A DNA stretch of 16,173 nt, from NCBI GenBank assembly GCA_035711465.1, contig DASTCC010000455.1, forward strand, positions 1 to 16,173, written 5' to 3'. The position numbers and the translations under genes are program-made. Below, one piece after another: positions 1-10,263 of the stretch (position 1 is the first letter of the stretch; the number at the start of each line of letters is the position of its first letter). The stretch is from DASTCC01 sp035711465 (GTDB lineage Bacteria > Acidobacteriota > Vicinamibacteria > Vicinamibacterales > SCN-69-37). The notes under the pieces are model-generated. The model ran no database searches. It saw nothing but the letters and a program-made list of their open reading frames with translations, and had not been told where the DNA came from.

Positions 1-2
1 GC

Positions 3-148
3 GAGTTCCTCACCCGCGCGCGCGACGCCTACAAGCGCGCGCTCGACCTCTACACGAGCATCGCGACGTTCGGCGACGCGCCCGATCAGATTCGATCGAT
101 GCAACGGCGCGTCGAGCGCGTCGAACGCCAGATCGGGGGCATCGATCG

Positions 149-170
<22 letters not shown>
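3..170 (+). CDS. C-terminal end of an unknown, helix-rich protein (partial)
   Basis: The frame is open from the left edge to a TGA at 168-170, so only the last 55 residues are visible. They are charged and look helical (AYKRALDLYTSIATFG, then MQRRVERVERQIGG), as in the last repeat of a TPR protein followed by a short coiled coil, and end in Trp-rich SWPWR. No family can be named from this tail. The stop overlaps all candidate starts of the SEDS-PBP gene (GTG at 149, 161 and 167), one of them in a GTGA arrangement, so the two genes are probably translationally coupled and belong to one operon. In related clusters the upstream genes are often FHA or PP2C phosphatase genes, but nothing in these residues shows that. 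Confidence 0.55.
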
Positions 171-3468
<3,298 letters not shown>

Positions 3469-3472
<4 letters not shown>

Positions 3473-4299
3473 ACAGGAGAATGGCCGATCTCGTCGCCAG
3501 GGCGCGGCATCTCGAGTCGTCGGTCGCCGCGGGCGTCGAAGGTGCGGCCCGCGCGTTCAACCGCCGCGTGCCTCGCCACGATCCCCTCGAGACCGTTCAC
3601 GCCATCGTCGACGCGCTCGAGCACGAAGTGCAGCCGGCGGGCCGCGGCCGGCACGCGTTCCCGTTCAACCAGGTCCACGTCCAGCTCGCGGCCGCGACGC
3701 CGCACGATCAGGCCCGCCTCGACGTCGCCATCGAAGGCCCGCCGTCACTCCACGATCGAATCGCGCAGCGCCTCGAAGCGGCCGGCTGCGAACGACGTCC
3801 GCTGGAAGTGCGCGTGTCGTTCGTGCCCGAAGCCGATCCGGGCTGGCGGCGTCCCGACTTTCACGTCACGTTCGCCCGCATTCCCGGGCTCGCAGCGACC
3901 GCCGAGCCCGCGCTCGGGCTGGAGCTCACGATCACGCACGGCAAGGCCGCTCGATCCTCCTACGCCTTCGACGCCATGCCGATCACCATCGGCCGCGGCG
4001 AGGAGGTCCGCGATCGGCATCGCCGGCTGATCCGCACCAACCACGTCGTGTTCGTCGAAGGCGCCGGCGACGCCAACGACAGCGTCTCCCGCCAGCACGC
4101 CCACCTCGACGCCGATCCGCTGACCGGCGGCTGCCGCCTGTTCGACGACGGCAGCGCGCAGGGCACCACCGTGATCCGCCAGGGCCGCGGCATCCCGGTC
4201 CTGCGCGGGACGCGCGGATTGCGGCTGCAGATCGGCGACGAGATCGTGCTGGGGCAGGCCCGGCTGCGGGTGAGCTGGAACACCGCCCGTCGAAGTTAG
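3469..4299 (+). CDS. FhaA-like protein: DUF3662-type N-terminal domain plus FHA domain
   Basis: 276 residues, start ATG 3469 overlapping the previous stop (ATGA) with GAGG eight bases upstream, so translation is coupled to the SEDS-PBP gene. Residues about 1-125 resemble the N-terminal domain of mycobacterial FhaA (DUF3662). Residues about 150-272 are an FHA phosphothreonine-binding domain with GRG (175-177) and SRQH (207-210). The loop between these motifs is long, and the usual Asn of the NGT turn is replaced by Gln (SAQGTTV, 229-235), which may change phosphopeptide preference. No signal peptide or membrane helix is seen, so it should be cytoplasmic. FHA proteins beside rodA/pbpA in Actinobacteria read Ser/Thr kinase signals at wall-synthesis sites; a similar adaptor role here is inference. 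No kinase gene is in the window. Confidence 0.85.
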
Positions 4300-4301
4300 A
4301 C

Positions 4302-4454
4302 CTCAGAACTCAGAACTGGGATTCTCGGATCGTGCGCGGTGCGGTGCGCCGGGCGATCCGCGGTTGTGCCGCGAGGCGATACCGCTCCGCCCGGAATCCC
4401 GGAACCCCAGAACCCAGGGTTCTACGTTCTGAGTTCTCAGTTCCAAGTTGACAG
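4302..4454. repeat. Degenerate heptad-repeat array with inverted arms, intergenic
   Basis: Two perfect tandem copies of CTCAGAA lie at 4302-4315. From 4392 to 4454 the sequence runs in 7-base steps: CGGAATC, CCGGAAC, CCCAGAA, CCCAGGG, TTCTACG, TTCTGAG, TTCTCAG, TTCCAAG, TTGACAG. The units change strand at the palindrome AGAACCC-A-GGGTTCT (4409-4423). The outer arms 4302-4317 and 4425-4440 are inverted repeats matching at 14 of 16 positions around a 107-base centre. There is no open frame of note; the short minus-strand frame across it is a by-product of the repeat. It resembles the short heptameric intergenic repeats known in some bacterial genomes. A terminator or transcript-structure role is possible, but no T-tract follows. 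Confidence 0.7.
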
Positions 4455-4488
4455 GCGTCCGTGACGTATACTGTGACTCCCACATATG
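4448..4488 (+). promoter_or_regulatory. Candidate padR promoter and auto-operator
   Basis: TTGACA (4448-4453) and TATACT (4467-4472) look like -35 and -10 boxes, but the 13-base spacing is short, so the -10 is the more reliable half. It lies 13 bases before the ATG, which would leave a leader of only about six bases, and no ribosome binding site is visible. An imperfect inverted repeat, TGTG-ACTCC-CACA (4472-4484) flanked by ATA and TAT, overlaps the -10 end and the start codon. That is where a self-repressing PadR protein could bind. Confidence 0.4.
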
Positions 4489-4830
4489 ACACTCCCAGTT
4501 GACTCGCGCGAGCTGAAGAAGGGCAGCGCCGAGCTGCTGATCCTGTCCCTGGTCGAGACGCGGGCGCGGCATGGCTACGACATCGCGCGCTTGATCGAGT
4601 CGCGGTCCGACGGCGCCGTGTCGTTTCATGCGGCGTCGCTCTACCCGCTGCTCTATCGCCTCGAGAAGCGCCGCTGGATCGAAGGGCGCTGGGTCGAGAA
4701 GCCGGGTGAACGGCGGCGGCGCCTCTATCGCATCACGCCCACCGGCCGGAAGAGGCTGGCGGCGCATCGCACCGGCTGGCAGCAGTTCGTGCGCGCCATC
4801 AACCGGGTGACGCGGGCCGATCAGTCGTAA
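4486..4830 (+). CDS. PadR-family transcriptional regulator (acidobacterial PadR type)
   Basis: 114 residues, cytoplasmic, DNA-binding. The winged helix-turn-helix is clear: KKGSAELLILSLVE (about 11-24), HGYDIARLIESR (29-40), the recognition-helix region SLYPLLYRLEKRRWIEG (51-67) and wing plus following helix RRRLYRITPTGRKRL (76-90). Like other short PadR proteins, it has little beyond the DNA-binding domain and a short C-terminal dimerisation helix. It lies 13 bases before an ADOP permease gene. This PadR-ADOP pairing recurs widely in Acidobacteria and has its own protein families (acidobacterial PadR and ADOP). It is most likely a repressor of itself and the permease; the inducer is unknown. 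The ATG at 4486 is the only reasonable start and lacks a Shine-Dalgarno sequence. Confidence 0.93.
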   Translation: MTLPVDSRELKKGSAELLILSLVETRARHGYDIARLIESRSDGAVSFHAASLYPLLYRLEKRRWIEGRWVEKPGERRRRLYRITPTGRKRLAAHRTGWQQFVRAINRVTRADQS

Positions 4831-4843
4831 TCGGGAGGTTGCC

Positions 4844-7582
4844 ATGACGACAGCGGAGATTCGCCGCCTGATTCGCGATCGCGTCGCCGCCGCGCGGCTC
4901 GCGCCCGAAGCCGAAGCCAGCGTCGTCGACGAGCTCGTCCAGCACGTCGAGGATCGCCGCCGCGACCTGATCGCGCGGGGTCTGCCCGAGGCCGTCGCGC
5001 TGGCAAAGAGCCTGCTCGAGATCGAAGGCCACGAGCGGCTCGCCCGCGATCTGCGCCAGGTGATGCCGCACCAGCACACGCCGTCGCCCGAGCCGGCGCC
5101 ACGCTGGTGGTCGGGAGCGTGGGCGGATCTCCGCTACGCGGCGCGGACGCTGCGCCGCTCGCCGGGCTTCGCCCTCGCCGCGATCGTCACCGTCGCGCTC
5201 AGCACCGGACCGACGATGGCGGCGCTCGGCATCGCCAACGCGATGTTCTGGCGGCCGGTGCCCGCCGCGCCAGAGCCGGACCGGCTCGGCGTCGTCTGGT
5301 TCGGCCGATGGGTGGACGGGGAGAGCTTCTCGCCCTGGCGGGTGTCGTACGGGCATGTCGCGGAGATGTCGAAGACGTTCACCACCATCGCGGCGATCGC
5401 CGGGACCAGCAGCGACAGGGTGAACCTCGTGGCGCCGGAGCTGCCGGCGCGGCTCGTCGATGCCGAAGCGGTGAACGCGAACTACTTCGACGTCCTCGGC
5501 GTGCCGCTCGCCGCCGGCCGCGGCTTCCAGGTCGATGAAGATCGGGCGCCCGGCGGTGCGCTGGTAACGATCGTCTCGCACGAGCTGGCGCAGACGCTTG
5601 GACGCGACCGCGCCGTCGTGGGACGCACCGTCATCGTGAACGGCTCCGAGCTCACCGTGATCGGCGTGGCGGCGCCCGGCTTCCGTGGCACGGTGACTGG
5701 CCGGCGTGCGGATCTGTGGTTCACCGGCATGACGTCGGCGCGCCTCAACCACTTCCCCGCCGATCGGTGGGCCTACCAGCCGAATCGCGGGCCGTTCTAT
5801 GCCTTCGTGTTCCGCCTCGCGCCCGGCGCGTCCTTCGATCAGGCGCAGGCGGAATTGACTGGTGCGGCCCGGGGCCTGGCGGCGGCGAAGGCGCCGGGCG
5901 CCGAGATCTTCGAGTCCCGCGGCCCGACGGTGTTTCATGGTCTCGGCGTCGAGCCGCTCGCGCGTGGCGAGACGTGGCGCACCGTCCAGTTGCTGCTGAT
6001 GGTTGGCGCGCTGCTCGCCGCGCTCGGCGCCGCGAATCTCGGCAACCTCTTCATCTTCCGCACGGTCGCCCGCACGCAGGAAGCCGCCGTGCGCCGGGCG
6101 CTCGGCGCCTCGGCAGCGCGGCTGGCCCGCCTGCTGGTGACGGAAAGCATTCTCATCTCGAGTCTCGGCGCGCTCCTCGGTCTGGCGCTGACGTTGCTGT
6201 CGAGATCCGCCCTCAGCACCGCGCCGCTCACCGGCATCCGGCCGCTCGAGCTTGCCATCGATTGGCGGCTGGTCGCGCTCGCGACGCTGCTCGCGTCAAC
6301 GATCGGCGTCCTGCTCGGCCTCGCGCCCGCACGAATCGCCGCACGGGCCTCGCTCAGCAGCGCCATGGCCCAGCGCACACGCGGCACATCGCGATCCGGC
6401 TCGCGCCTTCGCGTGGGACTCGCGGTCGCTCAACTCGCGCTGTCGCTGATGCTATGCGCCGGGGCCGTGCTGTTCGTCCAGACGCTGCAGAACCTGCGCG
6501 GCGTCGATCTTGGTTTCGTGCCCGATGGCGTCGCCACGCTGAGCTTCTCGTTCCGCACTCAGGGCTACGACGACGCCAGAACGAAGCAGTTCCTTCACGA
6601 ACTGCTGGACCGCGTCGCGGCTAGTCCAGGGATTGAGGCGGCGGCGGTGGCGCAGGACGTGCCGATGGTCGGGGGCGGACTCGTCGTGCAGGCGCGCAGG
6701 CCGGATCAGGACGCGACAACCGAAAGCACGGAGGCCGCCGTCGTCGACGTCACCGCGTGGTATTTCCGCACGCTCGGCATTCCGATCATCGCCGGACGCG
6801 CGTTCACGGATGACGAGTCGTTCGTCTCGAAGCCCGAACCGCGCGTGATCGTCAACCGCTCGCTGGCCCGGCGCCTGTTCGGGACGGACAACGCCGTCGG
6901 CCGCACGCTGATCGTGCCGGCCGCGCTCGGCAACGGCCCGCAGGAAGTCGCCATCATCGGCGTCGCCGGGGATGTCCACTGGCAGTCCGCGAACGCGCCG
7001 CCCGACATGCGCATCTTCCGGCCCTACGGCGTGTCGCCGGCCGTGCTCGGCGGCGTGCTGACGGTGAAAGCCTCGCGCGCCGCCGACGGGCTCCGGGTCG
7101 CGCGCAGCGAAGCCAGCCGCATCGACGCCCACCTGCCGGTGGCGCAGGAGCGATCGCTGCGCGCGATCGTCGACGGCACGCTCGCGCAACCGCGGTTGTT
7201 CGCCTGGGTGCTGGGCGTGCTGGCCGGACTCGGCTTCCTGCTCGCGGCGGTCGGTGTGCACGGTCTGGTGTCGCAAGTCGTCGCCGAACGCACGCGCGAG
7301 TTCGGCATCCGCCTCGCCCTTGGCGCCACGCCCCGCGACGTGGTCGGACTCGTGATTCGGAACGGCGCGCTCGTGATCGCGCTGGGCGTGCCGATGGGCG
7401 TGGCCGCAACCGCGCTGTCTTCGCGCCTCGTCGCGAGTCAGCTGTTCGGCGTCGGCGCGCTCAATCCCGTCGTGTACGGCAGTGCTGCCGCGGCACTCGT
7501 GGGCGTCGTCATCGCCGCAAGCCTCGGCCCGGCGATCAGGGCATCACGCGGAAATCCGGTCGACGTCCTGAGGACGGAATAG
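4844..7582 (+). CDS. ADOP-type (acidobacterial duplicated orphan permease) FtsX/MacB-like ABC permease
   Basis: 912 residues, with GGAGG ahead of ATG 4844. It is a doubled MacB-like permease with no ATPase gene nearby. Order: a cytoplasmic, mostly helical prefix (1-80); first membrane helix after LRYAARTLRRSPGFA (about 96-136); large periplasmic MacB-type domain (about 137-375); a helix bundle of FtsX type with AAVRRALGAS (about 380-505); a second half starting with a helix near 530-550, another periplasmic domain, and a final FtsX bundle (about 785-900) with REFGIRLALGATPRDV. It ends in ASRGNPVDVLRTE, typical of the family. The usual GIGANTAIFSVVN segment is altered here (STGPTMAALGIANAMFW). 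Such proteins may act as mechanotransmission or export modules with an ATPase encoded elsewhere; the substrate is unknown. The last base lies only four bases from the convergent gene. Confidence 0.93.
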   Translation: MTTAEIRRLIRDRVAAARLAPEAEASVVDELVQHVEDRRRDLIARGLPEAVALAKSLLEIEGHERLARDLRQVMPHQHTPSPEPAPRWWSGAWADLRYAARTLRRSPGFALAAIVTVALSTGPTMAALGIANAMFWRPVPAAPEPDRLGVVWFGRWVDGESFSPWRVSYGHVAEMSKTFTTIAAIAGTSSDRVNLVAPELPARLVDAEAVNANYFDVLGVPLAAGRGFQVDEDRAPGGALVTIVSHELAQTLGRDRAVVGRTVIVNGSELTVIGVAAPGFRGTVTGRRADLWFTGMTSARLNHFPADRWAYQPNRGPFYAFVFRLAPGASFDQAQAELTGAARGLAAAKAPGAEIFESRGPTVFHGLGVEPLARGETWRTVQLLLMVGALLAALGAANLGNLFIFRTVARTQEAAVRRALGASAARLARLLVTESILISSLGALLGLALTLLSRSALSTAPLTGIRPLELAIDWRLVALATLLASTIGVLLGLAPARIAARASLSSAMAQRTRGTSRSGSRLRVGLAVAQLALSLMLCAGAVLFVQTLQNLRGVDLGFVPDGVATLSFSFRTQGYDDARTKQFLHELLDRVAASPGIEAAAVAQDVPMVGGGLVVQARRPDQDATTESTEAAVVDVTAWYFRTLGIPIIAGRAFTDDESFVSKPEPRVIVNRSLARRLFGTDNAVGRTLIVPAALGNGPQEVAIIGVAGDVHWQSANAPPDMRIFRPYGVSPAVLGGVLTVKASRAADGLRVARSEASRIDAHLPVAQERSLRAIVDGTLAQPRLFAWVLGVLAGLGFLLAAVGVHGLVSQVVAERTREFGIRLALGATPRDVVGLVIRNGALVIALGVPMGVAATALSSRLVASQLFGVGALNPVVYGSAAAALVGVVIAASLGPAIRASRGNPVDVLRTE

Positions 7583-7586
7583 CCGA

Positions 7587-8696
7587 TCACCGGCTCGGAC
7601 CGCCGTCGCCAAATCCTCTGACGCCGTCGACGGTCAGGGCGAGCGCGCCCCATCGTTTCGCCTCGGCGTAACGATCGGGGTGCCGCTTGACGACGTAGCT
7701 CGCGTACTCGAACGCGACGACGTCGATGGGCTGGCCGGCGGCGCCGCGCGTGGCGTAGGCGCCATCCCACTGCCAGTACGGCTTGGCGTCCGTGCCGCGC
7801 GTCTTATTCCAGCGATCGACTTCCAGACCTGATTTCGGCGCCGCCGCGCCGGAGCCGTAGCGGAAGCGGCGGACCTTGTCGAGCAGGTCGTAGACGAACT
7901 GGTCCTCGCGCGTGCGGCCGGCCTCGACGTGCTCGCCGGTGAAGATCCACGTGTTCTGAACCAGCACGCCGTGGATGTACGGGACGATCGGATTCCAGAG
8001 CGCCGCGGAGTTGCGATAGGCGCGGCCGTCACCCACCTCCTCCTGACGGCCCGGTGCGTTGGCGTTGCTCGGCAGGTGCACGTAGCGGCGCGCGTTCGGC
8101 CAGGTGTCGGCCATCCACTTCGCGACCCATTGCCAGTCGGCCGCCTTCCACTGCGGCTCCCAGGCGGCGACGACGATCGGAAACGTCTCCTGCCATTCGG
8201 GACGCGCGTAGATCGGCGTCAGCTCTCGCGCGATCGCGTCACGCTTCACGCCGCCGTGCTCGCATGCGAAGACGCATTGATCGTCGAGCAGGAACAGGAC
8301 CGGGACGATGCCAGCCGCGGTGAGCTCGCGGGCGCGGCTGATGAACTGGTCGGGGTTCTCGCGGAAGTCGGTGTCGGGCCACCAGCCGTGATAGCCCTTC
8401 TGCAAGAGCGGCCCATAGGGCCAGTGCGTGTAGCCCTCGGCCCTGAAGGCGGCACGGGCGCGCGCGCGGGTCTCGGCGTCGAAGACGCTGTCGTACCCCT
8501 GTGCGGTGAAGAGCGTGTTGTCGGGCGCGCCGGGGCGCGGCCCGTACGGCAAGCCGGCCACCGGCATCGAGATCGCGCCGCGCCAGCGCGTGAGATCGAC
8601 GGCCGGGCGAGCCTCGGCTGACGACGGCGCCGACCGCGCCGGTGATGAAAACGTGAGCGCCGCGAGTCCCGCGACGAGGATCCACACGAATCGCAT
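7587..8696 (-). CDS. Secreted protein of unknown function, possibly TIM-barrel glycoside-hydrolase-like
   Basis: 369 residues from ATG 8696, chosen because it begins a clear signal peptide (MRFVWILVAGLAALTFSSPARSA, with cleavage likely after about residue 23). An upstream extension of the frame adds only Arg-rich sequence and is unlikely. The mature part is rich in Trp and Tyr (THWPYGPL, GYHGWWPDTDF, AAWEPQW, YWQWDGAYA) and alternates strands and helices: GIVPVLFLLDDQ (129-140), FPIVVAAWEPQW (172-183), ARRYVHLPSN. That rhythm suggests a TIM barrel, and acidic residues at strand ends (D138, D139, E180) would fit a carbohydrate-active site. I do not recognise the family, and the enzyme role is a guess. 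It lies 47 bases downstream of a one-helix membrane protein gene and probably shares its transcript. Confidence 0.8.
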   Translation of the reverse strand: MRFVWILVAGLAALTFSSPARSAPSSAEARPAVDLTRWRGAISMPVAGLPYGPRPGAPDNTLFTAQGYDSVFDAETRARARAAFRAEGYTHWPYGPLLQKGYHGWWPDTDFRENPDQFISRARELTAAGIVPVLFLLDDQCVFACEHGGVKRDAIARELTPIYARPEWQETFPIVVAAWEPQWKAADWQWVAKWMADTWPNARRYVHLPSNANAPGRQEEVGDGRAYRNSAALWNPIVPYIHGVLVQNTWIFTGEHVEAGRTREDQFVYDLLDKVRRFRYGSGAAAPKSGLEVDRWNKTRGTDAKPYWQWDGAYATRGAAGQPIDVVAFEYASYVVKRHPDRYAEAKRWGALALTVDGVRGFGDGGPSR

Positions 8697-8743
8697 GCTG
8701 TTGAGACTCGCGTCGGCCCTCAATCGGTCTCCGCGCGTGGTCC

Positions 8744-8830
8744 TTACATCCCGTGGATGCGGTAGTAGCGCCGCACGTCCGGCCAGATGGCCACGAGCGC
8801 GAGCCCGGCCAGCGTAGCGAACGTCCACAT
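8744..8830 (-). CDS. Tiny single-helix membrane protein (DUF6893-like)
   Basis: 28 residues from ATG 8830: one hydrophobic helix followed by WPDVRRYYRIHGM. The helix-WPDhRRYhRhxxM pattern matches the very small DUF6893 family, so the gene is real despite its size. A strong GGAGG on the minus strand (8858-8862) is too far from the ATG but lies exactly six bases before an in-frame CTG (8849-8851). Translation may therefore begin there and add LTHRKLA, giving 35 residues. It lies just upstream of the secreted protein gene on the same strand. Function unknown. Confidence 0.65.
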   Translation of the reverse strand: MWTFATLAGLALVAIWPDVRRYYRIHGM

Positions 8831-9060
8831 CGCGAGCTTTCTGTGTGTCAGGAGACACCTCCGCGCTTGTGCTGCGTGCAAGTCTGACGCCGCCGCGGCT
8901 CGCGCGACGGACAGGCGCCGGCGAACCGCCGCCGCTCGAAATCGACTCGATTCTACGCGGTCCCTCCGCCCTTGGGCGCGGTCAGCCGCGTGAACCCGCT
9001 CCGGTCGGGCGGCGCGAACTCTGCAAGTCATGAGTCCGGAGCTCCCAGAGAGGACTCACG

Positions 9061-9300
9061 ATGAAGAAGCCACTGATCGTGACGTTGCCCACTCTTGCGG
9101 CCATTGCCGCCACGCGCGGCATGCTCGGCGCAGGTATCGGCCTCCTGGCCTCCGCGCGCGTCGCGCCGAGTCACCGGCGACGTGTCGGTCGCGTGCTGGT
9201 CGGGATCGGGCTCTTGAGTACGGTGCCGCTCCTCCGGCGCGTCTTCCGCGGCGCCCGCGAAGCCGAGCCGCGGCAGTTGCCGTTGCGATCGATACGGTAG
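9061..9300 (+). CDS. Small membrane protein of unknown function
   Basis: 79 residues with GAGAGG (9049-9054) seven bases before the ATG. Two hydrophobic stretches (about 6-32 and 42-60) are separated by a basic loop (APSHRRRVGR), so it is probably a two-helix inner-membrane protein with a basic C-terminus. TRGMLGAGIGLL and GRVLVGIGLLSTVPL suggest two related helical hairpins packed through glycines. I recognise no named family. It stands alone between the divergent minus-strand genes on its left and the arsR promoter 76 bases after its stop. Confidence 0.75.
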   Translation: MKKPLIVTLPTLAAIAATRGMLGAGIGLLASARVAPSHRRRVGRVLVGIGLLSTVPLLRRVFRGAREAEPRQLPLRSIR

Positions 9301-9354
9301 CACTGCGGCGGAAACGCCTGCGGCGACGAGCAGCCCGGCACCGAGCCGCGAGGC

Positions 9355-9393
9355 TTGACGCCGCCCACCCGCTTATATAACCTTTAGGTTATA
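9355..9393 (+). promoter_or_regulatory. arsR promoter with perfect 18-bp palindromic operator
   Basis: TATAACCT-TT-AGGTTATA (9376-9393) is a perfect palindrome ending nine bases before the arsR ATG. A TTGACG -35-like box is at 9355-9360, and the AT-rich left arm of the palindrome supplies the -10, so a bound repressor would block RNA polymerase. The TAACC/GGTTA half-sites fit what is expected for ArsR-type regulators paired with SRPBCC proteins. The short AT island stands out sharply in this GC-rich DNA. Confidence 0.8.
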
Positions 9394-9401
9394 GACGCCG
9401 C

Positions 9402-9764
9402 ATGACCACCTCGGACCGTCTCGACGCCACTTTCGCCGCCCTCGCCGATCCGACCCGTCGCGCCATCCTCGCCCGGCTGTCCACGGGCGAGGCGTCCGTG
9501 AACGAGCTCGCCGAACCCTTCGCGATGAGTCAGCCGGCAATCTCGAAGCACCTGCGCGTGCTCGAGCAGGCGGGATTGATCTCGTGCGGTCGCGATGCAC
9601 AGCGGCGGCCGCGAAAGATCGACGCGCAGCCGCTCGCGGCGGCCAGCGCCTGGCTCGAGGAGTACCGGCGGTTCTGGGAGGCCAGCTTCGCGCGGCTGGA
9701 CGATCTGCTCGACGAGATGAAGACACAGCGCGCCGGCCGCCCGCGACGCGGACGCCGACGCTGA
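9402..9764 (+). CDS. ArsR/SmtB-family winged-helix transcriptional repressor
   Basis: 120 residues. The fold is seen in LDATFAALADPTRRAILARLS (7-27), ASVNELAEPFAMSQPAISKHLRVLEQAGLI (31-60, the helix-turn-helix) and a wing with basic residues. The tail is strongly basic (RAGRPRRGRRR). The metal-binding ELCVCDL motif of true arsenic or zinc sensors is absent and only one cysteine remains, so it is not a metal sensor of the classic kind; it looks like the SdpR-like branch. It is followed 11 bases later by an SRPBCC/AHSA1 gene, a very common pair, and should repress both genes through the palindrome at 9376-9393. The signal is unknown; the SRPBCC partner may bind it. Confidence 0.93.
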   Translation: MTTSDRLDATFAALADPTRRAILARLSTGEASVNELAEPFAMSQPAISKHLRVLEQAGLISCGRDAQRRPRKIDAQPLAAASAWLEEYRRFWEASFARLDDLLDEMKTQRAGRPRRGRRR

Positions 9765-9775
9765 AGGAGATCCGC

Positions 9776-10258
9776 ATGCCGACCGCGTTCCCCCTCACCA
9801 TCACGATGCCGACCGACCGCGAGATCGTGCTGACGCGGCTCTTCGACGCGCCGCCGGCGTTCGTCTACGAAGCGCTGACGTCGCCCGCGCTGCTACGGCG
9901 GTGGTACTCTCCAACGGGCTGGACGCTCGAGACCTGTGAGGTCGACTTGCGCGAAGGCGGCGCATGGCATTTCCGCATGCGTAAGCCCAACGGCAAGACG
10001 GTCGGCCAGCGCGGCGTCTACCGGGAGCTCGTGCCCGCGGCGCGAATCGTCAACACCGAGACCTGGGACGACTGGGACGCGGGCGAGACGATCGTCACCA
10101 CCACGCTCGCCGAGGAACAGGGACGGACGCGATACACGTCCACCATGCTCTTCCCCAGTCAGGAAGTGCGCGACGTCGTGTTCAAGAACGGGCTCGAATC
10201 GAGCGCCGGCGATCTCTACGAGCGGCTGAGCGACCTGCTCCGCCACTCGAACGCATAG
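9776..10258 (+). CDS. SRPBCC / AHSA1-domain protein
   Basis: 160 residues from ATG 9776, with AAGGAGA five bases upstream. The helix-grip fold of the AHSA1 family is visible: REIVLTRLFDAPPAFVYEALT (15-35), LLRRWYSP (39-46), GGAWHFRM (61-68), GVYRELVPAARIVNTETW (80-97) and a long C-terminal helix. These small cytoplasmic proteins have a deep hydrophobic cavity for a ligand. The gene is co-transcribed with the ArsR repressor, so a role as ligand binder or small-molecule modifier in the regulated response is likely, but the ligand cannot be read from sequence. Its stop lies five bases from the convergent DUF2934 gene. Confidence 0.92.
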   Translation: MPTAFPLTITMPTDREIVLTRLFDAPPAFVYEALTSPALLRRWYSPTGWTLETCEVDLREGGAWHFRMRKPNGKTVGQRGVYRELVPAARIVNTETWDDWDAGETIVTTTLAEEQGRTRYTSTMLFPSQEVRDVVFKNGLESSAGDLYERLSDLLRHSNA

Positions 10259-10263
10259 CCGAG

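Noticed and set aside
4409..4440. Intrinsic terminator for the wall-synthesis operon
   Set aside because: The palindromes could fold, but no run of T residues follows and the same sequence is explained by the heptad repeat.
4310..4492. A 60-codon minus-strand frame in the intergenic region after the FHA gene
   Set aside because: It is a translation of the heptad repeat (ELRTQN-like periodic residues) and has no ribosome binding site or conserved content.
4799..5938. A 379-codon minus-strand frame opposite the ADOP gene
   Set aside because: It has basic, domain-free composition and overlaps a well-supported permease.
9402..9764. Arsenic or metal resistance regulator
   Set aside because: No metal-binding cysteine motif is present and no ars, cad or efflux genes are nearby; the partner is an AHSA1 protein.
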